DNA from: Thermus neutrinimicus
GTDB lineage: Bacteria; Deinococcota; Deinococci; Deinococcales; Thermaceae
Direction: 5' to 3'
Length of the DNA: 64,000 bases
Assembly (NCBI RefSeq): GCF_022760955.1
Contig: NZ_JAKTNU010000001.1
Location: forward strand, 67,507 to 131,506
Shown here: in pieces, positions 22,230 to 30,365 of the stretch
How the letters are laid out: each line of letters begins with the position of its first letter
How positions within the stretch are numbered: the stretch's first letter is position 1
Position numbers and translations under genes: made by a program
Notes under the pieces: generated by a model
The model's database searches: none
The model's input: only the letters and a program-made list of their open reading frames with translations
Told to the model about the DNA's origin: nothing

Positions 22230-23189
22230 ATGAAGGCCGTACGGGTACACCAGACAGGCGGGCCAGAGGTTTTGACCCTCGAGGACCTGCCCACCCCCGA
22301 GCCGGGGCCGGGAGAGGTTTTGGTGAAGCTTTTGGCCATCGGGGTCAACTACATCGACACCTACAAGCGCAAGGGCCTTTACCCCATGCCCCTTCCCTTT
22401 ACCTTAGGGGAGGAAGGAGCCGGGGTGGTGGAGAAGGTGGGGGAAGGCGTGGTAGGGGTGCGCCCTGGGGACCGGGTGGCCTTCGCCAACGTCCAGGGGG
22501 CCTACGCCCAGTACCAGGCGGTGCCCGCGGAGAGGCTCGTACCCGTGCCCCAGGGGCTTGATCCCAAGCTGGCGGCGGCAAGCCTCCTCCAGGGCATGAC
22601 CGCCCACTACCTCCTGAAGAGCACCTACCCCGTCCGCCCCGGGGACCAGGTGCTGGTGCATGCGGGAGCCGGGGGGGTGGGGCTCCTTCTCATCCAGTGG
22701 GCCAAGCGGCTGGGGGCCACGGTTTACGCCACCGCCAGCACCGAGGAGAAGCGGGCCCTTTGCCTTCAGGCCGGGGCGGACTACGCCCTGCCCTACGAGG
22801 GCTTTGCCCAGGCGGTGAAGGCCCTCTCGGGAGGTGGGGTGGACGTGGTCTATGACGGGGTGGGGCAGAGCACCTTTGAGGGGAGCCTCGAGGCCCTAAG
22901 GCCCCGGGGCTTCATGGTCCTCTTCGGCCAGTCCTCAGGGCCCGTGCCCCCCTTTGACCCCCAGGTCCTGAACCGGAAGGGAAGCCTCTTCCTCACCCGC
23001 CCCACCCTCCACCATTACACCGCCACCCGCAAAGAGCTCCTCCTTCGGGCGGGGGAGGTCTTCGAGGCCGTCCGCGAGGGGTGGCTCAAGGTGCGCATCG
23101 GGGCGGAGTTCCCCTTGGAAAAGGCCAAGGAGGCCCATGAGGCCCTAGAGGGGCGGAAGACCTCGGGCAAGGTGCTCCTCATCCCCTAG
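22230..23189 (+). CDS. qor: Quinone oxidoreductase, zeta-crystallin type
   Basis: A 319-residue zinc-free MDR-family oxidoreductase. The N-terminal catalytic domain (MKAVRVHQTGGPEVLTLED, GVNYIDTYKRKGLYP) and the NADPH-binding fold (HAGAGGVGLLLIQWAKRLGA, VVYDGVG) match Thermus QOR. It would reduce quinones or alpha,beta-unsaturated carbonyls with NADPH. ATG 22230 is set by homology and by the -10 just upstream. The 3' end overlaps the convergent sugar kinase by 45 nt. Confidence 0.93.
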   Translation: MKAVRVHQTGGPEVLTLEDLPTPEPGPGEVLVKLLAIGVNYIDTYKRKGLYPMPLPFTLGEEGAGVVEKVGEGVVGVRPGDRVAFANVQGAYAQYQAVPAERLVPVPQGLDPKLAAASLLQGMTAHYLLKSTYPVRPGDQVLVHAGAGGVGLLLIQWAKRLGATVYATASTEEKRALCLQAGADYALPYEGFAQAVKALSGGGVDVVYDGVGQSTFEGSLEALRPRGFMVLFGQSSGPVPPFDPQVLNRKGSLFLTRPTLHHYTATRKELLLRAGEVFEAVREGWLKVRIGAEFPLEKAKEAHEALEGRKTSGKVLLIP

Positions 23190-24086
23190 GTATCGGGCCT
23201 GCCAGGACCTAAGCCCCCTTTCCGGAAGGTAGGCTCCCCGCACGGTGCAGGCCAAGGCGGAAAGGGCAATGGCCCCTTCCAGGAGGGCCTCGAGGTCCCC
23301 CCGGGATAGGCGGGAGAGGTTTTCTTTCCCATAACCCCCCTTGAGCAGCAGGGCAAGAAGCCCCGCGGTGAAGCTATCCCCCGCCCCCACGGTGTCCTTC
23401 ACCCTCACCGCCTTCCCGGGGAGGCGCACCGCCTCCTCCCCAAGGAAGGCCACCGCCCCTTCCCGGCCCAGGGTGAGGACCTTTAGGGGCACCTCCAGGG
23501 CCTTCACCGCCCCCACGGGGTCCTCAGGGAAAAGAAGCTTGGCATCTTCCAGGGAAAGCTTTAGGAGGTCTGCCCGGGCCAGCCAGGCCTCTATTCGCCG
23601 CCTCTCCTCCGGGTTTGGAGCCTGCCGGAGGTTGGGATCGTAGGATACCAAGGCCCCCTCCTCCTCCGCCTCCCGCAAAAGGAGGTTTAAGCCTTCCTCC
23701 ACGCGATCCTCGAGGGCAAGGAGGGAGCCATAGTGGAACACCTTAGCCCCCCGGAGGCTATCGGGTCCTGGGCGGTAGGGCCAGTGGAAGGGGCGGTGGA
23801 AGCTATACTCCCCGTTTCCCTCCGCATCCAGCCGCACCAGGGCCAAGGGCATGGGGGCCGGATGGCGAGACAGCCTGAGCTCGAGGCCCCGCCTCTTCAT
23901 CTCCTCCTCGCTCCAGGCGGAAACCCAGTCCTCCCCCACCTCGGAAAGGAAGCGCACGGGAAACCCCAGCCGGGCCAGGGTGGTGGCGGTGTTCAGGGCC
24001 GAGCCCCCCAGGACCCCCCTGAGGCGCAAGGGGTGTGGGCTTTCCTCAATGAGGTCCACCAGGACCTCTCCCAAAAGGGCCAGCAT
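23145..24086 (-). CDS. PfkB family carbohydrate kinase
   Basis: A 313-residue ribokinase-fold kinase. LGEVLVDLIEE opens the fold, GGSALNTATTLARLG is the substrate signature, and DTVGAGDSFTAGLLALL is the PfkB motif with the catalytic Asp and anion hole. Fructokinase or 2-keto-3-deoxygluconate kinase activity is possible; no sugar pathway genes lie nearby to decide. ATG 24086 is chosen because upstream codons are non-conserved and cross the CATAAT -10 (24099-24094). The gene's last 15 codons overlap qor on the other strand. Confidence 0.88.
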   Translation of the reverse strand: MLALLGEVLVDLIEESPHPLRLRGVLGGSALNTATTLARLGFPVRFLSEVGEDWVSAWSEEEMKRRGLELRLSRHPAPMPLALVRLDAEGNGEYSFHRPFHWPYRPGPDSLRGAKVFHYGSLLALEDRVEEGLNLLLREAEEEGALVSYDPNLRQAPNPEERRRIEAWLARADLLKLSLEDAKLLFPEDPVGAVKALEVPLKVLTLGREGAVAFLGEEAVRLPGKAVRVKDTVGAGDSFTAGLLALLLKGGYGKENLSRLSRGDLEALLEGAIALSALACTVRGAYLPERGLRSWQARYLGDEEHLARGLPPL

Positions 24087-24093
24087 GGCCCCA

Positions 24094-24142
24094 TTATGCC
24101 TGTCACCCCCTTTACATTCCCCCAGGGTTTGCGTGGTATAAT
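24094..24142. promoter_or_regulatory. Divergent promoter region, sugar kinase / AOR
   Basis: Within the 132-bp gap a consensus TATAAT lies on the plus strand at 24137-24142, giving aor a leader of about 70 nt ending in GAGGTGAAGG. On the minus strand CATAAT (24099-24094) is 7 nt before the sugar kinase ATG. The -35 for aor is poor (TTTACA at 24111 is 20 bp away), so an activator may be needed. Confidence 0.5.
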
Positions 24143-24218
24143 CCCCCCGAACCTGGGCAGCGGTCTGTGGTCTTCCCGGCAATGGGCGCTCTCCCTTTGG
24201 CCCAAGAGGAGGTGAAGG

Positions 24219-26045
24219 ATGCTCGGTGGATATGCCCATAGGCTCGCCCGTATCAACCTCTCAACAGGCCAGGTGGAGTATTTCGCCCCCGACCCCAAGG
24301 ACCTGGAGATGTACGTGGGGGGCCGGGGCCTGGGGGTCAAGTACGTGTTTGAAAATGGACCCAAGGTGGACCCCCTGGGCCCCGAAAACCTCCTTTGCAT
24401 CATGAATGGCCCCCTTTCCGGCACCCGGGCCAAGATGTCGGGCCGCCTGGCGGTGGTCACCAAAAGCCCCCTCACGGGCACGGTCACGGACAGCCACATG
24501 GGGGGCTGGACCGCGGCTAAGCTGAAATGGGCGGGGTTTGACGGGCTCCTCATCAAGGGGGCCGCGGAGAAACCCGTTTACCTGTTGGTGAAGGACGGGG
24601 AGGTCTCCATCCACGACGCCTCGGACCTCTGGGGCAAGACCACCCACGAGACCCACCGCATCCTGAAGGAGCGCCACGGGGAGGATGCCGACGTGATGGC
24701 CATCGGCCCCGCCGGGGAGAACCTGGTGCGCTTCGCCAACTGGATCAACAACGACGAGCGGGCCGCGGGCCGGGGGGGCACCGGGGCGGTGGCGGGGAGC
24801 AAGAAGCTCAAGGCCATCGTGGTGGTGGGCAAGCAGGAGAAGATGCCCCAGCCCAAGGACCCCGAGCTCTGGCGGGAGGCGGACCAGCAGGCCTCGGCCA
24901 CCATCAACGATCCCAAGAACGTGACCGCCCCCAAGAAGGGAGGGCTTTCCCTCTATGGCACTAACGTGCTCATGAACATCACCAACGTGATGGGGGCCCT
25001 CCCCACCTTCAATGGTCTACACACCTGCATTGAAGGGGTGGAGACCATCTCCGGGGAGTACATCCGCGAGCACCGCCTCATCAAGGACAACACCTGCCAC
25101 GCCTGCCCCGTGGCCTGCAAGAAGATGGTGGAGGTCCACATCGACGGCAAGGCCATCCGCTTTGAATCCTACGAGTACGAGTCCGCCTGGGCCTTGGGGG
25201 CGCACCCCGGCCACACCGACACCGACTGGACGGGGTACGCCATCTACCTCTGCAACGCCTACGGCATGGACACCATCGAGACGGGCAACGCCATTGCCGT
25301 CCTTATGGAGGCCACGGAGAAGGGCTACTACCAGGGGCCTGACGGCCTTCGCTTTGGTGACAAGGAGGGGGAGGTTCGCCTCATTGAGGCCATCGCCTAC
25401 CGCCAGGGCGTGGGGAACGACCTGGCGGAGGGGCCAGCCCGCTTTGCCAAGGCCATCGGCCACCCCGAGCTTTCCCTCGAGGTCAAGGGGCAGTCCATCC
25501 CCGCCTATGACCCCCGGGGCCTCAAGGGCATGGGCATCGCCTACGCCACCTCCAACCGGGGGGCTTGCCACCTTCGGGCCTACACCCCCGCCTCGGAGAT
25601 CCTGGGCGTGCCCTACAAGACCGACCCCCTGGCCTGGGAGGGGAAGGGCAAGCTCACCAAGCTCCTCCAGGACCTGTCCGCCTTCACCGACTCCTTGGAC
25701 CTTTGCAAGTTCAGCCAGTTCGCCGAGGGCCTCGAGGAGTACGCCAAGCAGCTTTCCGCCTACTGGGGCCGGCCCGTGACCCCCGAGGAGATCCTCCTCA
25801 TCGGGGAGCGCATCTACAACCTGGAACGCTACTACAATAACCTGGTGGGCTTTGGGGAGGGCTCCGACTACCTGCCCGAGCGCTTCCTCAAGGAACCCTC
25901 CGACTGCGCGGGGTCCAAGGGCCAGGTCACGGAGCTGGACCTGATGCTTAAGGAATACTACCAGGAGCGGGGTTGGGATAACGGGGTGGTGCCCCCGAAC
26001 AAGCTCCAGGCCCTGGGCATCCTGTCCGCCGCCGCGGACGACTAG
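24219..26045 (+). CDS. aor: Aldehyde:ferredoxin oxidoreductase, tungsten type
   Basis: A 608-residue tungstopterin enzyme that oxidises aldehydes to acids with ferredoxin. The 4Fe-4S cysteines are C293, C296, C300 (CHACPVACKK) and C496 (LDLCKFSQF), matching the 288/291/295/494 pattern of Pyrococcus AOR. GGRGLGVKYVFENG near the N-terminus and DNGVVPPNKL at the C-terminus belong to the family. It is followed by a MoaD-like gene and the convergent TupABC tungstate transporter, which supports W over Mo. It may link to the ferredoxin pool used by KorAB; that is inference. Confidence 0.95.
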   Translation: MLGGYAHRLARINLSTGQVEYFAPDPKDLEMYVGGRGLGVKYVFENGPKVDPLGPENLLCIMNGPLSGTRAKMSGRLAVVTKSPLTGTVTDSHMGGWTAAKLKWAGFDGLLIKGAAEKPVYLLVKDGEVSIHDASDLWGKTTHETHRILKERHGEDADVMAIGPAGENLVRFANWINNDERAAGRGGTGAVAGSKKLKAIVVVGKQEKMPQPKDPELWREADQQASATINDPKNVTAPKKGGLSLYGTNVLMNITNVMGALPTFNGLHTCIEGVETISGEYIREHRLIKDNTCHACPVACKKMVEVHIDGKAIRFESYEYESAWALGAHPGHTDTDWTGYAIYLCNAYGMDTIETGNAIAVLMEATEKGYYQGPDGLRFGDKEGEVRLIEAIAYRQGVGNDLAEGPARFAKAIGHPELSLEVKGQSIPAYDPRGLKGMGIAYATSNRGACHLRAYTPASEILGVPYKTDPLAWEGKGKLTKLLQDLSAFTDSLDLCKFSQFAEGLEEYAKQLSAYWGRPVTPEEILLIGERIYNLERYYNNLVGFGEGSDYLPERFLKEPSDCAGSKGQVTELDLMLKEYYQERGWDNGVVPPNKLQALGILSAAADD

Positions 26046-26060
26046 GGAGCACCCCCAGGG

Positions 26061-26081
26061 GACCCGGGCCCCCCCCGGGTC
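26061..26081 (+). terminator. Hairpin after aor
   Basis: GACCCGGG and CCCGGGTC form a perfect 8-bp stem with a CCCCC loop, followed by TCCCTTACACTT, a weak T-containing tail. It lies 15 bp after the aor stop and could terminate or attenuate transcription into the MoaD-like gene, which has its own possible -10 (TACACT, 26087-26092). Confidence 0.55.
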
Positions 26082-26100
26082 TCCCTTACACTTCTCCTAT

Positions 26101-26610
26101 ATGCCTAAGGTGAACCTGTACGCCACCTTCCGGGACCTGGTGGGCAAGGGCCAGGTCCAGGTGGAGGGAAGGACGGTGGGGGAGGTTTTGGAAGCCCTGA
26201 TCCAGGCCCATCCCGCCCTAAGGGAGGAGCTCTTTGAGGGCCAGGACCTGGCCGAACGGGTCTCGGTTTTCCTGGAGGGCCGGGACGTGCGTTACCTGAA
26301 CGGGCTTGCCACCCCCCTGACGGAGGAGGCCACCTTGGACCTTTTCCCTCCGGTGGCGGGCGGAACCTTTGCCCAGCGCTTTGGGGCCTTGCCCCCCTGG
26401 CTTTTGGAGAGGTATCTCCTGGAGTGGGGTGGAACAAAGCTGAAAGAAGGGGCCTATGCCCTCCCTGGGGCCACTGTGCGCTTCCAAGAGGAGACCCCCC
26501 TTCGGGTGGGAAGCCTTTCCATCAGCCAGCTTTGGGTGGAGGTGGAGGGCGAGGAAGCCGAGGCTTGGTTCCAAAGGATCCAGCTGGCGGCATCCCGGGG
26601 AGGCGGTTAA
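26101..26610 (+). CDS. MoaD-like protein with C-terminal extension
   Basis: A 169-residue protein. Residues 1-88 are a ubiquitin-fold MoaD/ThiS domain ending in FPPVAGG (G87, G88), which carries sulfur to molybdopterin in normal MoaD. Here the chain continues with an 80-residue domain (TFAQRFGALPPWLLERYLLEWGG to the end) and finishes in GGG. T. thermophilus has a MoaD-related protein of this size with a solved structure (from memory, 1V8C, C-terminal DUF1952), so the architecture is real. Thiocarboxylate would need cleavage after G88 or use of the new GGG end. It serves pterin synthesis for AOR by context. Confidence 0.88.
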   Translation: MPKVNLYATFRDLVGKGQVQVEGRTVGEVLEALIQAHPALREELFEGQDLAERVSVFLEGRDVRYLNGLATPLTEEATLDLFPPVAGGTFAQRFGALPPWLLERYLLEWGGTKLKEGAYALPGATVRFQEETPLRVGSLSISQLWVEVEGEEAEAWFQRIQLAASRGGG

Positions 26611-27287
26611 GGAAGCAACCGCCCCTCCAAGAAGGCCCGGCTCCTCGAGTCCTTTGGGCTTTGGAAAAACTGACCCACGGGGGCCTCCTCCACCATCTGG
26701 CCCTGGAAGAGGAAGACCACCCTATGGGCCAGCCTGCGCACCTGGAAGAGGTCGTGGGTGGCCAGAACCACCCCCCGGCCTCCCCTGGTCACCTCCTGGA
26801 GCAAGGCCTCCACCTTAAGGGTGTTGGCGGGGTCCAGGCTAGCGGTAGGCTCGTCCAACAGCAGGGTTGCGGGCTCCACCAGAAGCGTCCTGGCCAGGGC
26901 TAGGCGTACCGCCTCCCCCCCGGAGAGGAGGTGGGCGGGTTGCCGGGCCTTGCCCTCCAAACCCACCCGCTCCAGGAGCCTGGCGGCCCGGGCCAGGGCC
27001 TGGCGCCGGGGAACCCCCCGGAGCAACAGGCCAAAGGCAGCGTTTTCCAGAACGCTACGCCGCAGAAGGGGCGGGGTCTGGGGCAGATAAGCGCGGAACC
27101 CCCCTTCTACCCAGCCCTCCTCGGGGGACAGGAGGCCGGCGAGAAGGCGAAGGAGGGTGGTCTTACCACTTCCTGAGGGCCCCAAGACCGCCAGGACCTC
27201 CCCCGGGTGTACCTCGAGGTGGGGAACCTCGAGGCGAAAATCCCCGTAGCAGTAGACCAAGCCTTCGGCCTGCAAAACCGGGCTCAT
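26607..27287 (-). CDS. tupC: Tungstate ABC transporter ATPase
   Basis: A 226-residue ABC ATPase: Walker A GPSGSGKTT, signature LLSGGEAVRLALA, Walker B TLLLDEPTASLD, switch histidine ATHDLFQ. ATG 27287 (MSPVLQAEGLVY) is chosen because it overlaps the permease stop by 4 nt; a longer upstream frame is only a shadow of the permease. Substrate is inferred from TupA and from the adjacent tungsten enzyme. Its stop interlocks with that of the MoaD-like gene in TTAA. Confidence 0.88.
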   Translation of the reverse strand: MSPVLQAEGLVYCYGDFRLEVPHLEVHPGEVLAVLGPSGSGKTTLLRLLAGLLSPEEGWVEGGFRAYLPQTPPLLRRSVLENAAFGLLLRGVPRRQALARAARLLERVGLEGKARQPAHLLSGGEAVRLALARTLLVEPATLLLDEPTASLDPANTLKVEALLQEVTRGGRGVVLATHDLFQVRRLAHRVVFLFQGQMVEEAPVGQFFQSPKDSRSRAFLEGRLLP

Positions 27288-27919
27288 TCCCGCTCCAGGA
27301 TAACTAGAAGGGCGGTGACCAAAAGGGCCACCCCAAGAAGGACCATGCCCAAGGCCAAAGCGCTTTCCAGCTCCCCCTTTCGGGTTTCCACCACGATGGC
27401 CGTGGTGAGAACCCGTGTGTGGTGGCGGATATCCCCACCTACCAAGGTGGCCGCCCCCACCTCGCTGATGGCTCCGCCAAAACCCGCGGCCAAGGCGGCG
27501 ACCAGGGTGCGGCGGCTTTCCCAAAACAGGGTGGGAAGCACCTGGCCCTCCTGGCCCCCCAGGCTCCTCACCAAAAGCCGCACCTCCTCCACCCTTCCCC
27601 TGGCCCCCGAAAGCACGAAGGCGGCGATGAGGGGAAAGGCCAAGACGGCCTCCGCCAACACCATGGCATAGGGGGTGTAGAGGAGGCCCAAGGATCCCAA
27701 AGGCCCCGAGCGGGAAAGGAGGAGATAAAAGAAAAGACCCACCACCACGGAGGGGAGGGCTAGGCCGGCGTAGAGGAGAATCCGCCCGAAAATCCCCCCG
27801 CTCCCAATCGAGGCCAGCCAAAGCCCTAAGGGCACCGCGGGAAGAGCCGCCACCAAGGTGGCAAACCCCGCTACCCAGAGGCTGCGCAAGGAGATTTCTA
27901 CAAGCTCAGCGGCCTCCAC
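27284..27919 (-). CDS. tupB: Tungstate ABC transporter permease
   Basis: A 211-residue permease with about five to six membrane helices. The cytoplasmic coupling loop is seen in LGGQEGQVLPTLFWESRRTLVAALAAGFGGAISEVGAATLVGG, of the molybdate/tungstate permease type. It overlaps tupA by 14 nt and tupC by 4 nt. TupB, ModB and WtpB are close; the TupA partner points to the Tup system. Confidence 0.88.
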   Translation of the reverse strand: MEAAELVEISLRSLWVAGFATLVAALPAVPLGLWLASIGSGGIFGRILLYAGLALPSVVVGLFFYLLLSRSGPLGSLGLLYTPYAMVLAEAVLAFPLIAAFVLSGARGRVEEVRLLVRSLGGQEGQVLPTLFWESRRTLVAALAAGFGGAISEVGAATLVGGDIRHHTRVLTTAIVVETRKGELESALALGMVLLGVALLVTALLVILERE

Positions 27920-28712
27920 CCCTGGGGATGATACACCGCCCCCTCAAGGGCATAAAGAGCGGGATCCCCTCCACCCGCAAACCCTCCACCAACCGGGCTG
28001 CCTCCTCCCTGGCCAGGAAGCGGCGGAGGGCTTCCGCCTCCTCGGCCTTCGCCCCCCGGGGCACCAGGTAGTAGGTGTACTGGTTTAGCAGAAGGGGGTC
28101 TTCCCGCCGATAAAGGGCCTCCAGGCCCCGTTTGCGGCCCACGGTGAGGTAGGTGGCCAGGTCGGAGAGGGTATAGGCCCCCTTCTCCGCCGCCAGAACC
28201 AGGGTCTGGCCCATGCCCGCCCCCGACTCCAGGTAAAAGCCCCCTTGGGGGGTGAGGCCTGCCTTCCGCCAGAGCTCCAGCTCCTTCAAGTGGGTGCCCG
28301 AGCGATCCCCCCGGGACACGAAGGGCGCCCGGGCCCGAGCGATCCGCCGCAAGGCCTCCCGCACATCCCCTGCCTCCCGGACCCGGGCAGGATCCCTTTT
28401 GGGCCCCACCAGGAGGAAGCTATTCTGGGCCAGGCAGAGGGGCTGGGCGATGAGGCCGCGCTTCAAGGCTTCCCCCTCGAGGTCCGGGGCATGGACCAAG
28501 ACGGCATCCACATCCTTGCGCTCGGCCAGCCGCAAGGCCTGCCCAGTGCCCACAGCCAGGACCTCCACTCGAACCCCCATGGCCCCCTCAAAGGCCGGCA
28601 AAAGCCGGTCCAAAAGCCCCGAGTCGTACACGCTGGTGGTGGTGGCCAGCCTAAGCCCCAGGGCCGGAAGGGAAGCCAGGGCAAGTAGCAAAGGACCCAG
28701 GGCGAAGCGCAT
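27906..28712 (-). CDS. tupA: Tungstate-binding periplasmic protein
   Basis: A 268-residue exported binding protein with signal MRFALGPLLLALASLPALG. The mature N-terminus RLATTTSVYDSGLLD carries the TTTS oxyanion-binding motif of TupA; VLAVGTGQALRLAE, DVDAVLVHAP and FVSRGDRSGTHLKELELW are also typical. TupA binds tungstate far more tightly than molybdate in characterised cases. It heads the tup operon with a leaderless-type promoter shared with the DUF309 gene. Confidence 0.92.
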   Translation of the reverse strand: MRFALGPLLLALASLPALGLRLATTTSVYDSGLLDRLLPAFEGAMGVRVEVLAVGTGQALRLAERKDVDAVLVHAPDLEGEALKRGLIAQPLCLAQNSFLLVGPKRDPARVREAGDVREALRRIARARAPFVSRGDRSGTHLKELELWRKAGLTPQGGFYLESGAGMGQTLVLAAEKGAYTLSDLATYLTVGRKRGLEALYRREDPLLLNQYTYYLVPRGAKAEEAEALRRFLAREEAARLVEGLRVEGIPLFMPLRGRCIIPRGGGR

Positions 28713-28734
28713 GGCCCCAGTTTAGCCTTAAGGC
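28713..28734. promoter_or_regulatory. Divergent overlapping -10 elements, tupA / DUF309
   Basis: The 22-bp gap contains TAAACT (minus, 28724-28719), 6 nt before the tupA ATG, and TAGCCT (plus, 28723-28728), 6 nt before GTG 28735. The two hexamers overlap by two bases. Confidence 0.5.
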
Positions 28735-29016
28735 GTGGAAGCCTTGGGGGAGGCCTGGCATCTTTTCCAAGAGGGCCGCTTCTTTGAAGCCCACGAGGTC
28801 CTGGAGGAGGCCTGGCGGGAGGCGCAAGGGGAGAAGCGGCGCTTTTTGCAGGGGCTCATCCTCCTGGCGGCGGCCTTGCACCAGGCCCAGGCCGGGCGGG
28901 GAGGCCGGAGGAACCTAAAAAAGGCGGAAGGGAAACTCCTGGGCTTCCCCTCCCCTTACCTCGGCCTAGACTGGCAACCCCTTCTGGAGGAAGCCCGGCG
29001 TAGACTTGGGACGTGA
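28735..29016 (+). CDS. DUF309 family protein
   Basis: A 93-residue helical protein with the DUF309 signature: GRFFEAHEVLEEAWREAQG, then FLQGLILLAAALHQAQAG and a Trp-containing end. The conserved HEVLE...W pattern is present. No biochemical role is established for the family. It starts at GTG 28735 and overlaps the asparaginase gene by 4 nt. Confidence 0.85.
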   Translation: MEALGEAWHLFQEGRFFEAHEVLEEAWREAQGEKRRFLQGLILLAAALHQAQAGRGGRRNLKKAEGKLLGFPSPYLGLDWQPLLEEARRRLGT

Positions 29017-29993
29017 ACGCTTGGGTCTACGTCTACCGCGGCCAAGAGGTGGAAAATCGGCACCGGGTTTCCCTGGCCATCCATGGGCAGGAAGGCCTCG
29101 TGGCCTATGCGGGAAACCCCGGGTTATGGGCCTACATGCGCTCCTCCGCCAAGCCCTTCCAGGTCCTGGCCCTCTTCCTCACGGGGGCGGTGGAGCGGTT
29201 TGGCCTCACCCAGGAAGAGGTGGCCCTGGCCACCGCCAGCCACGACGGCACCCCCCGCCATGTGGCGGTGGCTTCTGGCTTCTTGGCCAAGTTGGGCCTT
29301 GGCCCCGAGGCCCTGGTCTGCGGGGTCCACCCTCCCTTTTCCAAGGAGGCCCGGAAGGCGCTGGAGGAAGCCGGGCAAAGCCCTACCCCCCTCCACCACA
29401 ACTGCTCGGGAAAGCATGCGGGCATGCTGGCCGCGAGCCTGGCCCTGGGGGCTAGCCTCGAGGGCTACGAGAACCCCGACCACCCGGTCCAGGTCCTGAA
29501 CCGGAAGACCCTGCGGGAGCTTTCCGGGGTGGAACCCCGCCTGGCCACGGACGGGTGTAGCGTCCCCACCTTTTCCCTGCCCCTCTCCCGGGCTGCCCGG
29601 GCCTTTTTCCTTCTGGCGGCCCCGGAACGGGCCCTCGAGGCCTACCGGGAACCCCTTCACCGGGTGCAGCAAACCATGCGCCGCCACCCCGAGCTGGTGG
29701 CCGGACCCGGGAGCATAGACACCCTCCTGATGGAGCGCCTGCCGGTGGTGGCCAAACGGGGAGCCGATGGCTACTACGGCCTGGCCCTTCTGGAAAGCCC
29801 CCGCGGGCCCCTGGGCATCGCCTTGAAGGTGGAGGACGGCTCGGCCCAGGCCCGGGAGGTGGCGGTGGTGGCCCTCCTCCGGCTTCTGGGCTGGGATCCG
29901 GGGCCCACCCCCTGGGACCAGCCCGAACGCAGGAACTACCGGGGGCTACCGGTGGGCCATCTGCAGGCCCACCTGGAACTCGCCTGGGTCTAG
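29013..29993 (+). CDS. L-asparaginase, thermolabile-type (AnsA/COG4448) family
   Basis: A 326-residue protein of the Rhizobium-type asparaginase family, unrelated to the E. coli AnsA/AnsB fold. YMRSSAKPFQ provides the SxxK pair, TASHDGTPRHV and LHHNCSGKHAGML are the catalytic and metal-proximal motifs, and DGCSVPTF the conserved Cys. It hydrolyses asparagine to aspartate. The start is GTG 29013, coupled to the DUF309 gene by a 4-nt overlap. Confidence 0.9.
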   Translation: MNAWVYVYRGQEVENRHRVSLAIHGQEGLVAYAGNPGLWAYMRSSAKPFQVLALFLTGAVERFGLTQEEVALATASHDGTPRHVAVASGFLAKLGLGPEALVCGVHPPFSKEARKALEEAGQSPTPLHHNCSGKHAGMLAASLALGASLEGYENPDHPVQVLNRKTLRELSGVEPRLATDGCSVPTFSLPLSRAARAFFLLAAPERALEAYREPLHRVQQTMRRHPELVAGPGSIDTLLMERLPVVAKRGADGYYGLALLESPRGPLGIALKVEDGSAQAREVAVVALLRLLGWDPGPTPWDQPERRNYRGLPVGHLQAHLELAWV

Positions 29994-30007
29994 ACCCTCC
30001 TCTCGCC

Positions 30008-30337
30008 TCAGCCAGCCCGCAGGCCCAGGATCAAGCCCCCCACGAAGCTGGCCCCAAAGGGCAGGTTGTAGGTGAGGGTGGCGAGGAGCCTCTCCCACAG
30101 GCTCTGCAAACCCGGCTGCTTCAGGAGAGGCTCCACATCCCTTTGGATGCGGGTCCAGTCCACCTGGATGTAGCCCGCCTGGGCCAAAAGTTGCACGGCG
30201 ATGAAAAGAAGGCCTAGGGCGATGGCCAGAAACCTTCCCACCTTCTTCAGGGCGTAGCCCACCGCATACCCTGCCAGGCCGCCGAAGGTCACCTGTCCCA
30301 GGTAAGGGCTTAGGTCGGGTAGCTCCACGCCCTTCAC
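30008..30337 (-). CDS. FUN14 family small membrane protein
   Basis: A 109-residue protein with about three hydrophobic segments. The pattern GGLAGYAVGYALKKVGRFLAIALG, QLLAQAGYIQVDW and the end GASFVGGLILGLRAG matches prokaryotic FUN14-domain proteins. Function in bacteria is unknown. It is 28 bp downstream of the HD protein gene on the same strand. Confidence 0.75.
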   Translation of the reverse strand: MKGVELPDLSPYLGQVTFGGLAGYAVGYALKKVGRFLAIALGLLFIAVQLLAQAGYIQVDWTRIQRDVEPLLKQPGLQSLWERLLATLTYNLPFGASFVGGLILGLRAG

Positions 30338-30365
30338 CCTAGCGGAACATGGGGGACGGAAGCAA

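Noticed and set aside
26607-27821. A 404-codon frame containing the ABC ATPase
   Set aside because: The first about 178 codons are an out-of-frame reading of tupB; the ATPase starts at 27287.
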